DNA of 64,000 nucleotides from DATFRX01 sp035630615. Its GTDB lineage: Bacteria > Actinomycetota > Actinomycetes > Propionibacteriales > Nocardioidaceae. Position 1 is the stretch's first letter. Each line of letters opens with the position of its first letter. Below, piece after piece: positions 8,353 through 15,584 of the stretch. Made by a program: the position numbers and the translations under genes. The notes below the pieces were generated by a model. The model was not told where the DNA came from. It made no database searches and saw only the letters and a list, made by a program, of their open reading frames with translations. The stretch is taken from contig DASQKI010000079.1 in NCBI GenBank assembly GCA_035630615.1, positions 1-64,000 of the forward strand. The letters run 5' to 3'.

Positions 8353-9367
8353 CGTCCACTGCCACGTCGTGGTGCCCGAACTGTTGCGGTCGGCGGCACC
8401 CGGTGAGGCCTGGCGGCCCGACGTGCAGTGGGACGACCACGGCCAGGTCATCGAGATCGGCGGCCGCCAGCTACGGTCGGCAATCGGCGAGATGGTCGAC
8501 GTCGGTGCCATCCTCGCGGCCCAGGACGCCCGCGGGGTCGACACGGTCGTGCTGAGCCCGTTCGTACCGCTGCTCTATCCCGATGTCGACGCCGACGAAT
8601 GTCGCGACCGATGCGCCCTGTTCAACGACGGCCTCACTCGCATGGTCAAGGCGCATCCCGACCGGGTCGCGGCAGTCGGCGCCGTGCCGATGCAGGATCC
8701 CGAGTTGGCGGCTCGAGAGCTCCGGACGCTGATGGGCTCCGGCGTGCTGCGTGGCATCGAGCTGACGGCGAGCGTGCGAGGCGTCTACCTCGGCGACGAC
8801 CGATTCGAGCCGGTGTGGCGGGCCGCCGAGGAGACCGGCGCGCTGGTCTTCGTGCATCCGACGACCTCGGCCTTCGACGAGCCGGTGTTTCGCGACCACT
8901 ACCTCTGGAACGCCGTCGGCAATCCGATGGAGATCACCGTGACGGCGGCGCATCTGATCTTGTCGGGCACGCTCGAGCGGCACCCGGACCTTCGGATCGT
9001 GCTGTCCCACGGCGGCGGCGCGGTGCTCGCCTTGCGGGGTCGGTTGCGCCATGCCCACCGCGCCGTCGTCGCAGCCGGCGGCCAGCTCACCGAGGGCGTC
9101 GAGGCGTCGTTGCGCCGTCTGCACTTCGACACCGTGGTGCACGATCGGTCCGTGCTCGCGGCGCTGGTCGAGTTTGCCGGGGCGGACCGCGTGTTGCTCG
9201 GCTCGGACCACCCGTTCGACATGGGTGACCCGGATCCGGTCGGGTCGGTCCGTGCCCTCGCACTGGCGCCGGAAGACGAGGCGCTCGTCCTCGGCGGCAA
9301 TGTCGATCGGCTCTGCGGCGATGGAGTTGTCAGGCGCATATCGAGCCCCGACTCCAAATACGCCTGA
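8339..9367 (+). CDS. Amidohydrolase family metal-dependent hydrolase/decarboxylase (ACMSD-like)
   Basis: A 342-residue TIM-barrel amidohydrolase_2 protein. Metal ligands are visible in order: HxH in TDVHCHV at the N-terminus, His in VFVHPTT, His in VLSHGGG, Asp in LGSDHPFD. This set fits the 2-amino-3-carboxymuconate-6-semialdehyde decarboxylase / gamma-resorcylate decarboxylase group, so decarboxylation of an aromatic or muconic intermediate is the likely reaction. The TTG at 8339 is the only start that keeps the essential HxH; it overlaps the hydrolase stop by 14 bp. The last 14 residues (GVVRRISSPDSKYA) and the stop codon lie in a 50-bp palindromic repeat. Confidence 0.82.
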   Translation: MPTTDVHCHVVVPELLRSAAPGEAWRPDVQWDDHGQVIEIGGRQLRSAIGEMVDVGAILAAQDARGVDTVVLSPFVPLLYPDVDADECRDRCALFNDGLTRMVKAHPDRVAAVGAVPMQDPELAARELRTLMGSGVLRGIELTASVRGVYLGDDRFEPVWRAAEETGALVFVHPTTSAFDEPVFRDHYLWNAVGNPMEITVTAAHLILSGTLERHPDLRIVLSHGGGAVLALRGRLRHAHRAVVAAGGQLTEGVEASLRRLHFDTVVHDRSVLAALVEFAGADRVLLGSDHPFDMGDPDPVGSVRALALAPEDEALVLGGNVDRLCGDGVVRRISSPDSKYA

Positions 9368-9373
9368 CAACTC
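9324..9373. repeat. 50-bp palindromic repeat at the amidohydrolase 3' end (family A, copy 1)
   Basis: The arms begin GAGTTGTCAGGCG and end CGCCTGACAACTC (13 bp perfect plus a partly paired ATAT). An equally long relative lies at 13137-13186 with the same arms and a similar centre (TCGAGC...CTCC). The amidohydrolase stop codon is in the right arm. Confidence 0.85.
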
Positions 9374-9397
9374 GGCACGAATGGAAGGAGATCGCCC

Positions 9398-9991
9398 ATG
9401 GCCCGCATCTCGTACGTCGACCCCGACTCGATCAACGACCCGGAGCTCCGGTCGTACCTGGATGCCTCCCTCGAGCACGGGACGCCACGCCTGGAGAGTC
9501 AGGCGATCCGCGCTCATGTGCCCGAGTTGCTGCGTACGTTCAACCAGACCTGGCAGGCGACCTTTCGTGACGGCGTACTCGACCACTCCGTCAAGGAGTT
9601 GGCCCGCGTCTTCATCGCGAAGACGCTCGAGTGCGGCTACTGCGCCGGGCAGCGCTCCCACCAGGCCGATCTATCCGAGCGTGAGTTTGACGAGGTCATC
9701 GAGTTTCGCAAGTCCACCGTCTTGAGCGACCGTGAGAAGGCGGCACTGCTGCTTGCCGAAGCGATCGCCTGGGACCCGACGATGGCCGACGACGCCGTGT
9801 GGCAACAGCTCCACGAACATTTCACCGAGCCGGAGATCGTCGAGCTGGGCTATTTCATCGGTCTCACGATGGGACAGCAGAAGTTCCTCAAGACGCTCGA
9901 CATCAAGCACGGTGACCTGGACCGATCGTCGACGACCGGGCTGACCGAGGAGGCGGCCGAGCATGTGAGAGCTGCCCGCTCGACCTCGTGA
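9398..9991 (+). CDS. Carboxymuconolactone decarboxylase family protein (AhpD-like)
   Basis: A 197-residue helical CMD-domain protein. The diagnostic redox/proton-relay motif is ECGYCAGQRSH (CxxC followed by His, about residues 71-80). Such proteins act either as AhpD-type peroxidatic disulphide reductants or as gamma-carboxymuconolactone decarboxylases; the CxxC favours AhpD-like chemistry, the catabolic context leaves the other open. A good AAGGAG ribosome binding site precedes the ATG. It follows the amidohydrolase after 30 bp, the right end of the palindromic repeat lying in that gap, and overlaps the EamA gene by 4 bp. Confidence 0.83.
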   Translation: MARISYVDPDSINDPELRSYLDASLEHGTPRLESQAIRAHVPELLRTFNQTWQATFRDGVLDHSVKELARVFIAKTLECGYCAGQRSHQADLSEREFDEVIEFRKSTVLSDREKAALLLAEAIAWDPTMADDAVWQQLHEHFTEPEIVELGYFIGLTMGQQKFLKTLDIKHGDLDRSSTTGLTEEAAEHVRAARSTS

Positions 9992-10860
9992 CCGGCGCCG
10001 CGTGGGCGGCCGGTGCGGGGATCCTGTTCGGTCTGTTCCAGGCGCTGTCGGTCCAGGTCGTACGCCGAGCGGTCAACGTGACGCTCGCGACCTTCGTCCA
10101 GGTCGCGGCGGCGGCGCTGGTCATCGGCGTCGTCGCAGCCGTCGCCGAGGGCGTCGACCGACTCGGGGCGGCGCCGGCGCACAGCCTGCTGATGTTTGCC
10201 CTCGCCGGTGTCGTCCACTTCTTCGTCGGCTGGGTCGCACTCAACCGCAGCCAGAGCCGGATCGGCGCGGCCCGCACGGCACCCTTGATCGCCACCAGCC
10301 CAGTCTTCGGACTCCTCATCGCCGTGGCCGTCGAGGGCGAGGCGCCAGACGCGATTGCCCTGTTGGGCATCGCCGTCACGATGGTGGGCGCGTACGTCCT
10401 CACCGACCCGGGTGCGGGCCGTCGGGCGGCACTGACCGACTCAGGCTGGGGTCTGGTGACGGCGGCGGCATGGGCCGCCAGCGCGGTCTTGACCGTGAGA
10501 GGGCTGGCCGGCTTTCCCTATCCGCTGCTCGGCGTCACGGTCGGCATGGCCGCGGCCGCCGTGCCCTTCGGCGCCCTGCTGCTCGTCGCCTCGGCACCGG
10601 TGCGCTGGTCGGACGCGGTCGCGAACCTGCCCCTGAAGGTCACGGCTGGCGCCGTGGTCGCGGTCGGCACCTGGTGGCGTTGGCTCGGACTGGACCATGC
10701 TCCGATCGGGGTCGTCTTGGCCCTGAATTTGCTCTCGGTGCCGTCGGTGCTGCTGTTCGCCCCACTGCTGGCCGGACGCGGCGAGGAAGTCGTGTCGCGG
10801 CGCCTGACGATGGGCACCGCGGTCGTGGTCGGCGGGGCACTGGTGTTGGTGCTCGGCTGA
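9988..10860 (+). CDS. EamA/DMT-family membrane transporter
   Basis: A 290-residue membrane protein with about ten hydrophobic helices in two tandem EamA halves (residues about 1-140 and 150-290; a conserved-looking RTAPLIATSPVFG stretch in the first). Members of the drug/metabolite transporter superfamily export metabolites or amino acids. The GTG start overlaps the upstream stop (GTGA), placing it last in the catabolic operon, where it could export a product or a toxic intermediate. Substrate unknown. Confidence 0.85.
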   Translation: MTGAAWAAGAGILFGLFQALSVQVVRRAVNVTLATFVQVAAAALVIGVVAAVAEGVDRLGAAPAHSLLMFALAGVVHFFVGWVALNRSQSRIGAARTAPLIATSPVFGLLIAVAVEGEAPDAIALLGIAVTMVGAYVLTDPGAGRRAALTDSGWGLVTAAAWAASAVLTVRGLAGFPYPLLGVTVGMAAAAVPFGALLLVASAPVRWSDAVANLPLKVTAGAVVAVGTWWRWLGLDHAPIGVVLALNLLSVPSVLLFAPLLAGRGEEVVSRRLTMGTAVVVGGALVLVLG

Positions 10861-10881
10861 GGCGCCGGGCCGCTCGACCGC

Positions 10882-10919
10882 CGCATCACATCTGTTGCAG
10901 ACGCATCAGATCTGATGCG
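10882..10919. terminator. Tandem near-palindromic repeat between convergent genes, possible terminator
   Basis: CGCATCAGATCTGATGCG at 10902-10919 is a perfect 18-bp palindrome, preceded at 10882-10898 by a close copy, CGCATCACATCTGTTGC. It lies in the 82-bp gap between the convergent EamA and molybdenum hydroxylase genes. No U-tract follows, so termination is only inferred from position. Confidence 0.35.
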
Positions 10920-10942
10920 CGTGATCGGCAGTTCGGTCCGAT

Positions 10943-13198
10943 TCAGCCGTTCTCGATTGCCGCCGCGATTCGGTCGGGAGTCAGCGGCAGGTCGCGCACT
11001 CGCACGCCGATCGCGTCGGCCAGCGCGTTGCCGATCGCGGCCGCGACCGGGCCTTGGGCCGCCTCGCCCGCGCCGAGACTCGGCGCGTCCGGCCGGTCGA
11101 TGACGTGGACCTCGACGCGAGGCACGTCGGCGAAGCGCAGGATCGGGTACGACTCCCAGTCGCCGTTCTCGACGCCGTCAGATCCGAGACGTACTTGCTC
11201 TTTCACCGTCCAGCTCGTGGCCTGGATCGCTCCGCCTTCGAGCTGGTTGCGTACGCCGTCGAGACTCACCACCCGCCCGACGTCGACCGCGACGGTGAGC
11301 CGCCGAACCGCCAGGCGGTCGACCGCCTCGACCTCGGCGACGACGGCGCAGTAGCCGCCACGGTTCTTGTAGCGGGCGTATGCGATGCCCCGCCCCGTGT
11401 CGTCGGGCCGGGGCTCCGGCCAGTCGCTGCGCTCGGCCGCCAGCCGCAGCACGTCGGCGGCCCGCTCGTCGGTCAGATGGGTCAGCCGAAACTCCAGCGG
11501 GTCGGCGCCGGCCGCGGTCGCGAGCTCGTCGAGGAACGACTCGATCGCGAACACGTTGAGATGCGCCCCGAGCGAACGCAGGGACGACGTCCGGACCGGC
11601 ATGGTCAGTGCCCGATGCGCCACGACGTCGATCCGACCCAGGTCGTAGCCGGGCACGGCATTGCGCGCGGACCCGTGTCCCCGCTCGGCAGGCGGATCGA
11701 CGGCCGGCACGGGTTCGGCGTCCCGCCGGTGGGTGTCGGCGAGCAGGCCCGGCTGCCCGGCGTACCCCGGCCGCGCGATGAACCCGTTACTCCACAACTC
11801 ATGTCGCCATCCGGTGACCCGACTGTCCGGCCCGAGCGTCGCCGACAGGTCGACGGCCATCGCGGACCCGAATGGTGCCCACGTGAGCTCGTCGGCACGC
11901 GACCACTGCACGCGTACGGGCCGCCCGACGGCCGCCCGGGCGAGCAGGACCGCATCGTATGCGGCGTCGTCGGCTCCGTTGTGGCCATAGCAGCCGGCCC
12001 CCTCGGCATGCCGCACGACAACTCGCGACGGGTCGAGGTCGAGGCTCTGCGCGATCGCGGCTCGCAACGGATAAATCCCCTGTGAATGGGTCCACACCTC
12101 GACTCGGTCTGAGCCGTCCCACCGGGCGATCGCGCAGCTGGGGGCGATCGACGCGTGGGCCAGCGGGGGACGCGAATACGCCGCCCGATGGGTCGCCGCC
12201 TGTGGGGACGATTGCGCCAAGTCGGTTTTGGCGCGGGGGTCCCCAGTGCCAATAGGTTCGGCGTGGGGGTCCCCTGCGCCAATCCGCCCGGGCGCCCCCT
12301 CCGATCGGACCACGATCGTCGTCTCGGCCGGCTGCTCGCGGAGCCACCCGACCGGGTCCGACGGCAGCTCGGTCCCACCCGCCCAGACGGCCGCGGTCGC
12401 GAGCTCGTGTTGGGCCTGCTCCACCGCATGCTCGTCGTCGGCCACCACGCCGAGGAACGATCCCTCACGCACCACGAATCTCGAGGGATTGGGGTCGTCC
12501 GGACTCCCGAGATCGCTCAAGACTCGAGAGTCGACCGCGTCGAGCCGTGCACCGGGTCGGGGCGGCCGCACGACTCGACCGTGCAACATGCCGTCCATCG
12601 CCAGGTCGTGGATGAACCGGCGACGGCCAAGCAGCTTGTCGGTCAGGTCGACGCGACGGAGCTCGGCGTCGCCGGCCCGGACGACTCGCGCCGCTGGCAA
12701 CGGTGCGGCCGTCGCGTCGACAGCGAGGTCGACCCGGGACGCGGCCGACCACAGGTCGGTGATCTCGTCTCCGTCGCGGACGAAGCAGCCGTCGGCCAGC
12801 CGCAAGTCCTCCGGCGCGCAGCCTTCGTCCTCGGCGACCCGGGTCGAGAGCAGGCCGAGCAAGACGCGGCAGACATGCCGTACCGCCGCCCCGGACTGTG
12901 TGATCGACAGGCTCCCGGCTGTGACGCCCTCGTTGGGTCCGTGCTCGGTGTCGGCCGCCGTGACCTCGACGCGCGATGGCGCAATCCCGAGCTCGTCGAC
13001 GACGATCTGGCCGATCGCGGTGAGGATGCCCTGGCCGAGCTCGACCTTGCCGGTGCCGACTCGGACCCGGCCCGGTGTGGCGAGGTCGAGCCAGGTCGAC
13101 AGCCGCGGATTGGCCTCGACAGCGGGCGGTGCGGCAGAGTTGTCAGGCGCATTTCGAGCTCTGGCTCCATATGCGCCTGACAACTCCGGTGCGGTCAC
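10943..13198 (-). CDS. Molybdenum hydroxylase large (molybdopterin-binding) subunit, xanthine dehydrogenase family
   Basis: A 751-residue subunit that would bind molybdenum cofactor and hydroxylate an aldehyde or N-heterocycle. The order of segments fits the IorB/CoxL-like family, with RVGTGKVELGQGILTAIGQI near the N-terminus, AGCYGHNGADDAAYDA in the middle and a C-terminal active-site region with GAIQATSWTVKEQ and SLGAGEAAQGP (the family's Mo-proximal Glu region). There is no FAD subunit gene nearby, as in isoquinoline 1-oxidoreductase-type two-subunit enzymes. It overlaps the 2Fe-2S subunit by ATGA. Residues about 5-21 are encoded by a palindromic repeat (13137-13186), and a second, tandem repeat (12211-12282) adds about 24 residues in the middle. 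No Tat signal is visible, so it is probably cytoplasmic. Confidence 0.85.
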   Translation of the reverse strand: MTAPELSGAYGARARNAPDNSAAPPAVEANPRLSTWLDLATPGRVRVGTGKVELGQGILTAIGQIVVDELGIAPSRVEVTAADTEHGPNEGVTAGSLSITQSGAAVRHVCRVLLGLLSTRVAEDEGCAPEDLRLADGCFVRDGDEITDLWSAASRVDLAVDATAAPLPAARVVRAGDAELRRVDLTDKLLGRRRFIHDLAMDGMLHGRVVRPPRPGARLDAVDSRVLSDLGSPDDPNPSRFVVREGSFLGVVADDEHAVEQAQHELATAAVWAGGTELPSDPVGWLREQPAETTIVVRSEGAPGRIGAGDPHAEPIGTGDPRAKTDLAQSSPQAATHRAAYSRPPLAHASIAPSCAIARWDGSDRVEVWTHSQGIYPLRAAIAQSLDLDPSRVVVRHAEGAGCYGHNGADDAAYDAVLLARAAVGRPVRVQWSRADELTWAPFGSAMAVDLSATLGPDSRVTGWRHELWSNGFIARPGYAGQPGLLADTHRRDAEPVPAVDPPAERGHGSARNAVPGYDLGRIDVVAHRALTMPVRTSSLRSLGAHLNVFAIESFLDELATAAGADPLEFRLTHLTDERAADVLRLAAERSDWPEPRPDDTGRGIAYARYKNRGGYCAVVAEVEAVDRLAVRRLTVAVDVGRVVSLDGVRNQLEGGAIQATSWTVKEQVRLGSDGVENGDWESYPILRFADVPRVEVHVIDRPDAPSLGAGEAAQGPVAAAIGNALADAIGVRVRDLPLTPDRIAAAIENG
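12211..12282. repeat. Tandem inverted-repeat units inside the molybdenum hydroxylase gene (family E)
   Basis: Two adjacent palindromic units, 12228-12252 (TTGGCGCGGGGGTCCCC...) and 12257-12282 (TTCGGCGTGGGGGTCCCC...), each ending in GCCAA, preceded by an inverted ATTGCGCCAA at 12211-12220. They share GGGGGTCCCC cores and a 29-bp period. The reading frame stays open; the encoded segment contains the tandem peptides GAGDPHAEP and GTGDPRAKT. Confidence 0.75.
13137..13186. repeat. 50-bp palindromic repeat at the 5' end of the molybdenum hydroxylase gene (family A, copy 2)
   Basis: Perfect 16-bp arms, GAGTTGTCAGGCGCAT and its complement, with an 18-bp centre that itself contains GAGCTC. It begins 12 bp inside the coding sequence and encodes ELSGAYGARARNAPDNS. 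It matches the 50-bp element at the end of the amidohydrolase gene. Confidence 0.9.
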
Positions 13199-13665
13199 GA
13201 CTCGATCCCTGCGGCATTCAGCACGGCGTGCACGATCCGCTCATGGCTGCCGCAGCGACACAGGTGGCGCTCCAACGCCTCGGTGACGTCGTCGCGGCTC
13301 GGTGTCGGGTTGTCGCGGAGCAGCGCGGCGGCGCTCATCAGGATGCCGGGAATGCAGTAGCCGCATTGCGCTGCCTGTTCGGCGAGGAACGCCGCCGGCA
13401 GTGGACCCGGCGAGCCATCACGGCTCAGATCTTCGACCGTTCGGATGGGGCGGTCGCCGACGTAGTCGATCGGCTGGTCGCACGACGGCGTCGGGTGGCC
13501 GTCGATCCAGACGGTGCAAGCGCCGCACATGCCCTGGCCGCAGCCGAACTTCGCCCCGATGAGCCCGAGGGCGTTGCGCAGCACCAGCAGCAGTGGCGTG
13601 TCGGGTTCGACACTGACCTCATGCTCGCGGCCGTTGATGTCGAGCCGGTAGGCCTCTGCCGCCAC
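13195..13665 (-). CDS. Molybdenum hydroxylase 2Fe-2S small subunit
   Basis: A 156-residue electron-transfer subunit. The plant-ferredoxin-type cluster motif CGQGMCGACTVW lies near residue 45 with the fourth Cys in PSCDQP; the second cluster is bound by the C-terminal helical domain motifs CGYCIPG and HLCRCGSH. Length and domain order match the IorA/CoxS/XdhC-type subunit. GTG at 13665 is preferred over GTG 13671 because it sits 8 bp after GGAGG. It is the promoter-proximal gene of the pair and is divergent from the methyltransferase gene; an operator-like motif lies 22 bp upstream. Confidence 0.88.
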   Translation of the reverse strand: MAAEAYRLDINGREHEVSVEPDTPLLLVLRNALGLIGAKFGCGQGMCGACTVWIDGHPTPSCDQPIDYVGDRPIRTVEDLSRDGSPGPLPAAFLAEQAAQCGYCIPGILMSAAALLRDNPTPSRDDVTEALERHLCRCGSHERIVHAVLNAAGIES

Positions 13666-13687
13666 GCGCACACCTCCAGATCACCAC

Positions 13688-13700
13688 TGCAAACGATTGT
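13688..13700. promoter_or_regulatory. Putative operator, copy 3 of the TGCAAACGNTTGT motif
   Basis: TGCAAACGATTGT, matching 12 of 13 bases with the minus-strand site at 691-703. It lies in the 125-bp divergent promoter region before the molybdenum hydroxylase genes. Recurrence in three promoters of the cluster is the basis for calling it regulatory. Confidence 0.45.
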
Positions 13701-13790
13701 AGTCATCGGCCATTTCGCGAGAAAACCCGTGGCGGCCAGCGCCCATGCGGCCTACCGTGCCGGGCATGGGTATGTATGTGATGGTGCGTC

Positions 13791-14351
13791 GTGTCCGCGG
13801 GCGGGCGGCGCTGGGGGTGGCACCGACTCGACGCTGAGTGGGCGCGTCGGATCGTCGCGGCGGCTGACATCCGCCCCGGTGACCTCGTCCTCGACCTCGG
13901 CGCGGGCACCGGCGCGTTGACCCGACCGCTGGTGCGCGCGGGTGCCGAGGTGATCGCCGTCGAGCTTCATCCCGGTCGAGTCGAACGGCTCCGACAGCGG
14001 TTCACCGACGAGCCGGTCACGGTGGTCCGGGCCGACCTGGAGCGAGTACGGCTGCCCCGTCGGCCCTATCGGGTCGTCGCCAACCCGCCGTACGCGGTCT
14101 CGGCCGCGATGCTCCGTCGACTCCTCGCCCCCGGCTCCCGACTCGAGACGGCCGACGTGTTGCTGCCGGCCTGGGTGGTCGCCCGGTACGCCGCCGGCCG
14201 GGGCGCCGATGCACGCCGGTGGAGCCGCTCGTACACCGCCGCCCGTGGACCGAGACTCCCGCGCCACGCGTTCACACCGCCGCCTCCGGACGACTGGGCG
14301 GTCCTGTCTCTGCGGCGCCACGCCCTTGACCGGCGGCGCCGATCCGGATAG
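13791..14351 (+). CDS. rRNA adenine N6-methyltransferase-like protein (Erm/KsgA family), short form
   Basis: A 186-residue SAM-dependent methyltransferase: motif I LDLGAGTGALTRPL (about residue 35), acidic motif II VIAVELHPGRVERLR and the catalytic NPPY in VVANPPYAVS, the signature of rRNA adenine dimethyltransferases. Classical Erm and KsgA proteins are clearly longer, with a C-terminal helical domain; here only a short Arg/Pro-rich tail remains. The GTG start is the first codon before the conserved WGWHRLD. It could methylate 23S rRNA A2058 and give macrolide resistance, or be a housekeeping variant. The next gene follows after 9 bp. Confidence 0.72.
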   Translation: MSAGGRRWGWHRLDAEWARRIVAAADIRPGDLVLDLGAGTGALTRPLVRAGAEVIAVELHPGRVERLRQRFTDEPVTVVRADLERVRLPRRPYRVVANPPYAVSAAMLRRLLAPGSRLETADVLLPAWVVARYAAGRGADARRWSRSYTAARGPRLPRHAFTPPPPDDWAVLSLRRHALDRRRRSG

Positions 14352-14360
14352 GCACGCTTC

Positions 14361-15584
14361 GTGAGATGGCCCTTCGCCGCCGGTGGCCGGCGGCCGCGAC
14401 TCAGCGCCGAGTTGCGCGAGCGCGAGACCGTCAAGCCGCTCGAGCTCTTCTTCGACCTCGTCTTCGTGCTCGGCTTCACCCAGTGCACCGCGCTGATGGT
14501 CGCCGACCCGCACTGGGACGGGATGGCCCGCGGCCTGCTCGTGCTCGCGATGCTCTGGTGGGCCTGGGGTGCCTACGCCTGGCTGACCAGCGTCGTCGAC
14601 CCGGAGGAGGGCGCGGTTCGGGGCGCGATGTTCGGCGTCATGGCCGGGCTCCTGATCGTTGCGCTGTGCGTGCCCGAGGCGTTCGAAGATCGTGCCCTGC
14701 CGTTTGCCATCGCGTACGGCGTGGTCCGGATCGGCCACATCGTCTTGTTCTGGATCGCCAGTCGCGACGATCCGGGGCTGCGCGGCTCGGTCGGCGTCAT
14801 CGCGATCAGCACGGCCGTGGCCATCGGCCTTCTGGTGGCTGCTTCGGCGTTCGACGGCATGGTGCAGGCCGGATTTTGGGTGGCCGCGATCCTGCTCGAT
14901 TGGGGCGCGCCCGCGCTGTTCGGCGCCAGCGGCTGGCGGCTGGTGCCGGCGCACTTCGCCGAGCGCCACAACCTGGTCATCATCCTTGCTCTGGGCGAGT
15001 CGATCGTCGTGCTCGGGGTCGCCGTCCACATCGAGCTGACTGCCGGCGTCTATGTCGCCGCGGTGCTCGGCGTCGCGTTGGCGTCGGCGATCTGGTGGAC
15101 CTACTTCGACGTGGTCGCTCTCGTCACCGAGCGCCGCCTCGTTCGAGCCGCGCCTGGGCGCGAGCGCAACACGCTGGCCATCCACTCGTACTCGTACCTG
15201 CACTTCCCGATGGTCGCGGGCATCGTGCTCGTCGCCTACGGCATGGAACAGACCCTCGCCCATGTCGACGAGCACCTGCACACCGTGCCGGCGTTCGCGC
15301 TGTTCGGCGGGACCGCCCTCTACCTGTTGGCGCACGTCGCGCTCCGGCTGCGCAACGCTCGCACCGTCAACTGGCAGCGACTGGTGCTCGCGATCATCCT
15401 CGTGGCGATCTGGCCGGCCGCCGTCGAGGTCGACTCCGTCGTGGCGCTCGCGGCCGTGAACCTACTGGTTTGGGTGATGATCGCGTACGAGATGTCGACC
15501 TACGACGATCGTCGCTACGACCTGCGACACGGAGTCGAGATCGATCCGCCGTACGGCCCGCGTTCCGAGGGCGAGACGGCCTAG
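14361..15584 (+). CDS. Low-temperature-requirement A family membrane protein (LtrA)
   Basis: A 407-residue multi-pass membrane protein. The N-terminal family motif is present (RETVKPLELFFDLVFVLGFT, about residues 22-41), followed by alternating hydrophobic helices with WWAWGAYAWLT and HNLVIILALGESIVVLG, typical of the bacterial LtrA family. The biochemical role of LtrA proteins is unresolved. GTG start, 9 bp after the methyltransferase stop, so probably co-transcribed. It is convergent with, and overlaps by 4 bp, the FAD monooxygenase gene. Confidence 0.85.
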   Translation: MRWPFAAGGRRPRLSAELRERETVKPLELFFDLVFVLGFTQCTALMVADPHWDGMARGLLVLAMLWWAWGAYAWLTSVVDPEEGAVRGAMFGVMAGLLIVALCVPEAFEDRALPFAIAYGVVRIGHIVLFWIASRDDPGLRGSVGVIAISTAVAIGLLVAASAFDGMVQAGFWVAAILLDWGAPALFGASGWRLVPAHFAERHNLVIILALGESIVVLGVAVHIELTAGVYVAAVLGVALASAIWWTYFDVVALVTERRLVRAAPGRERNTLAIHSYSYLHFPMVAGIVLVAYGMEQTLAHVDEHLHTVPAFALFGGTALYLLAHVALRLRNARTVNWQRLVLAIILVAIWPAAVEVDSVVALAAVNLLVWVMIAYEMSTYDDRRYDLRHGVEIDPPYGPRSEGETA

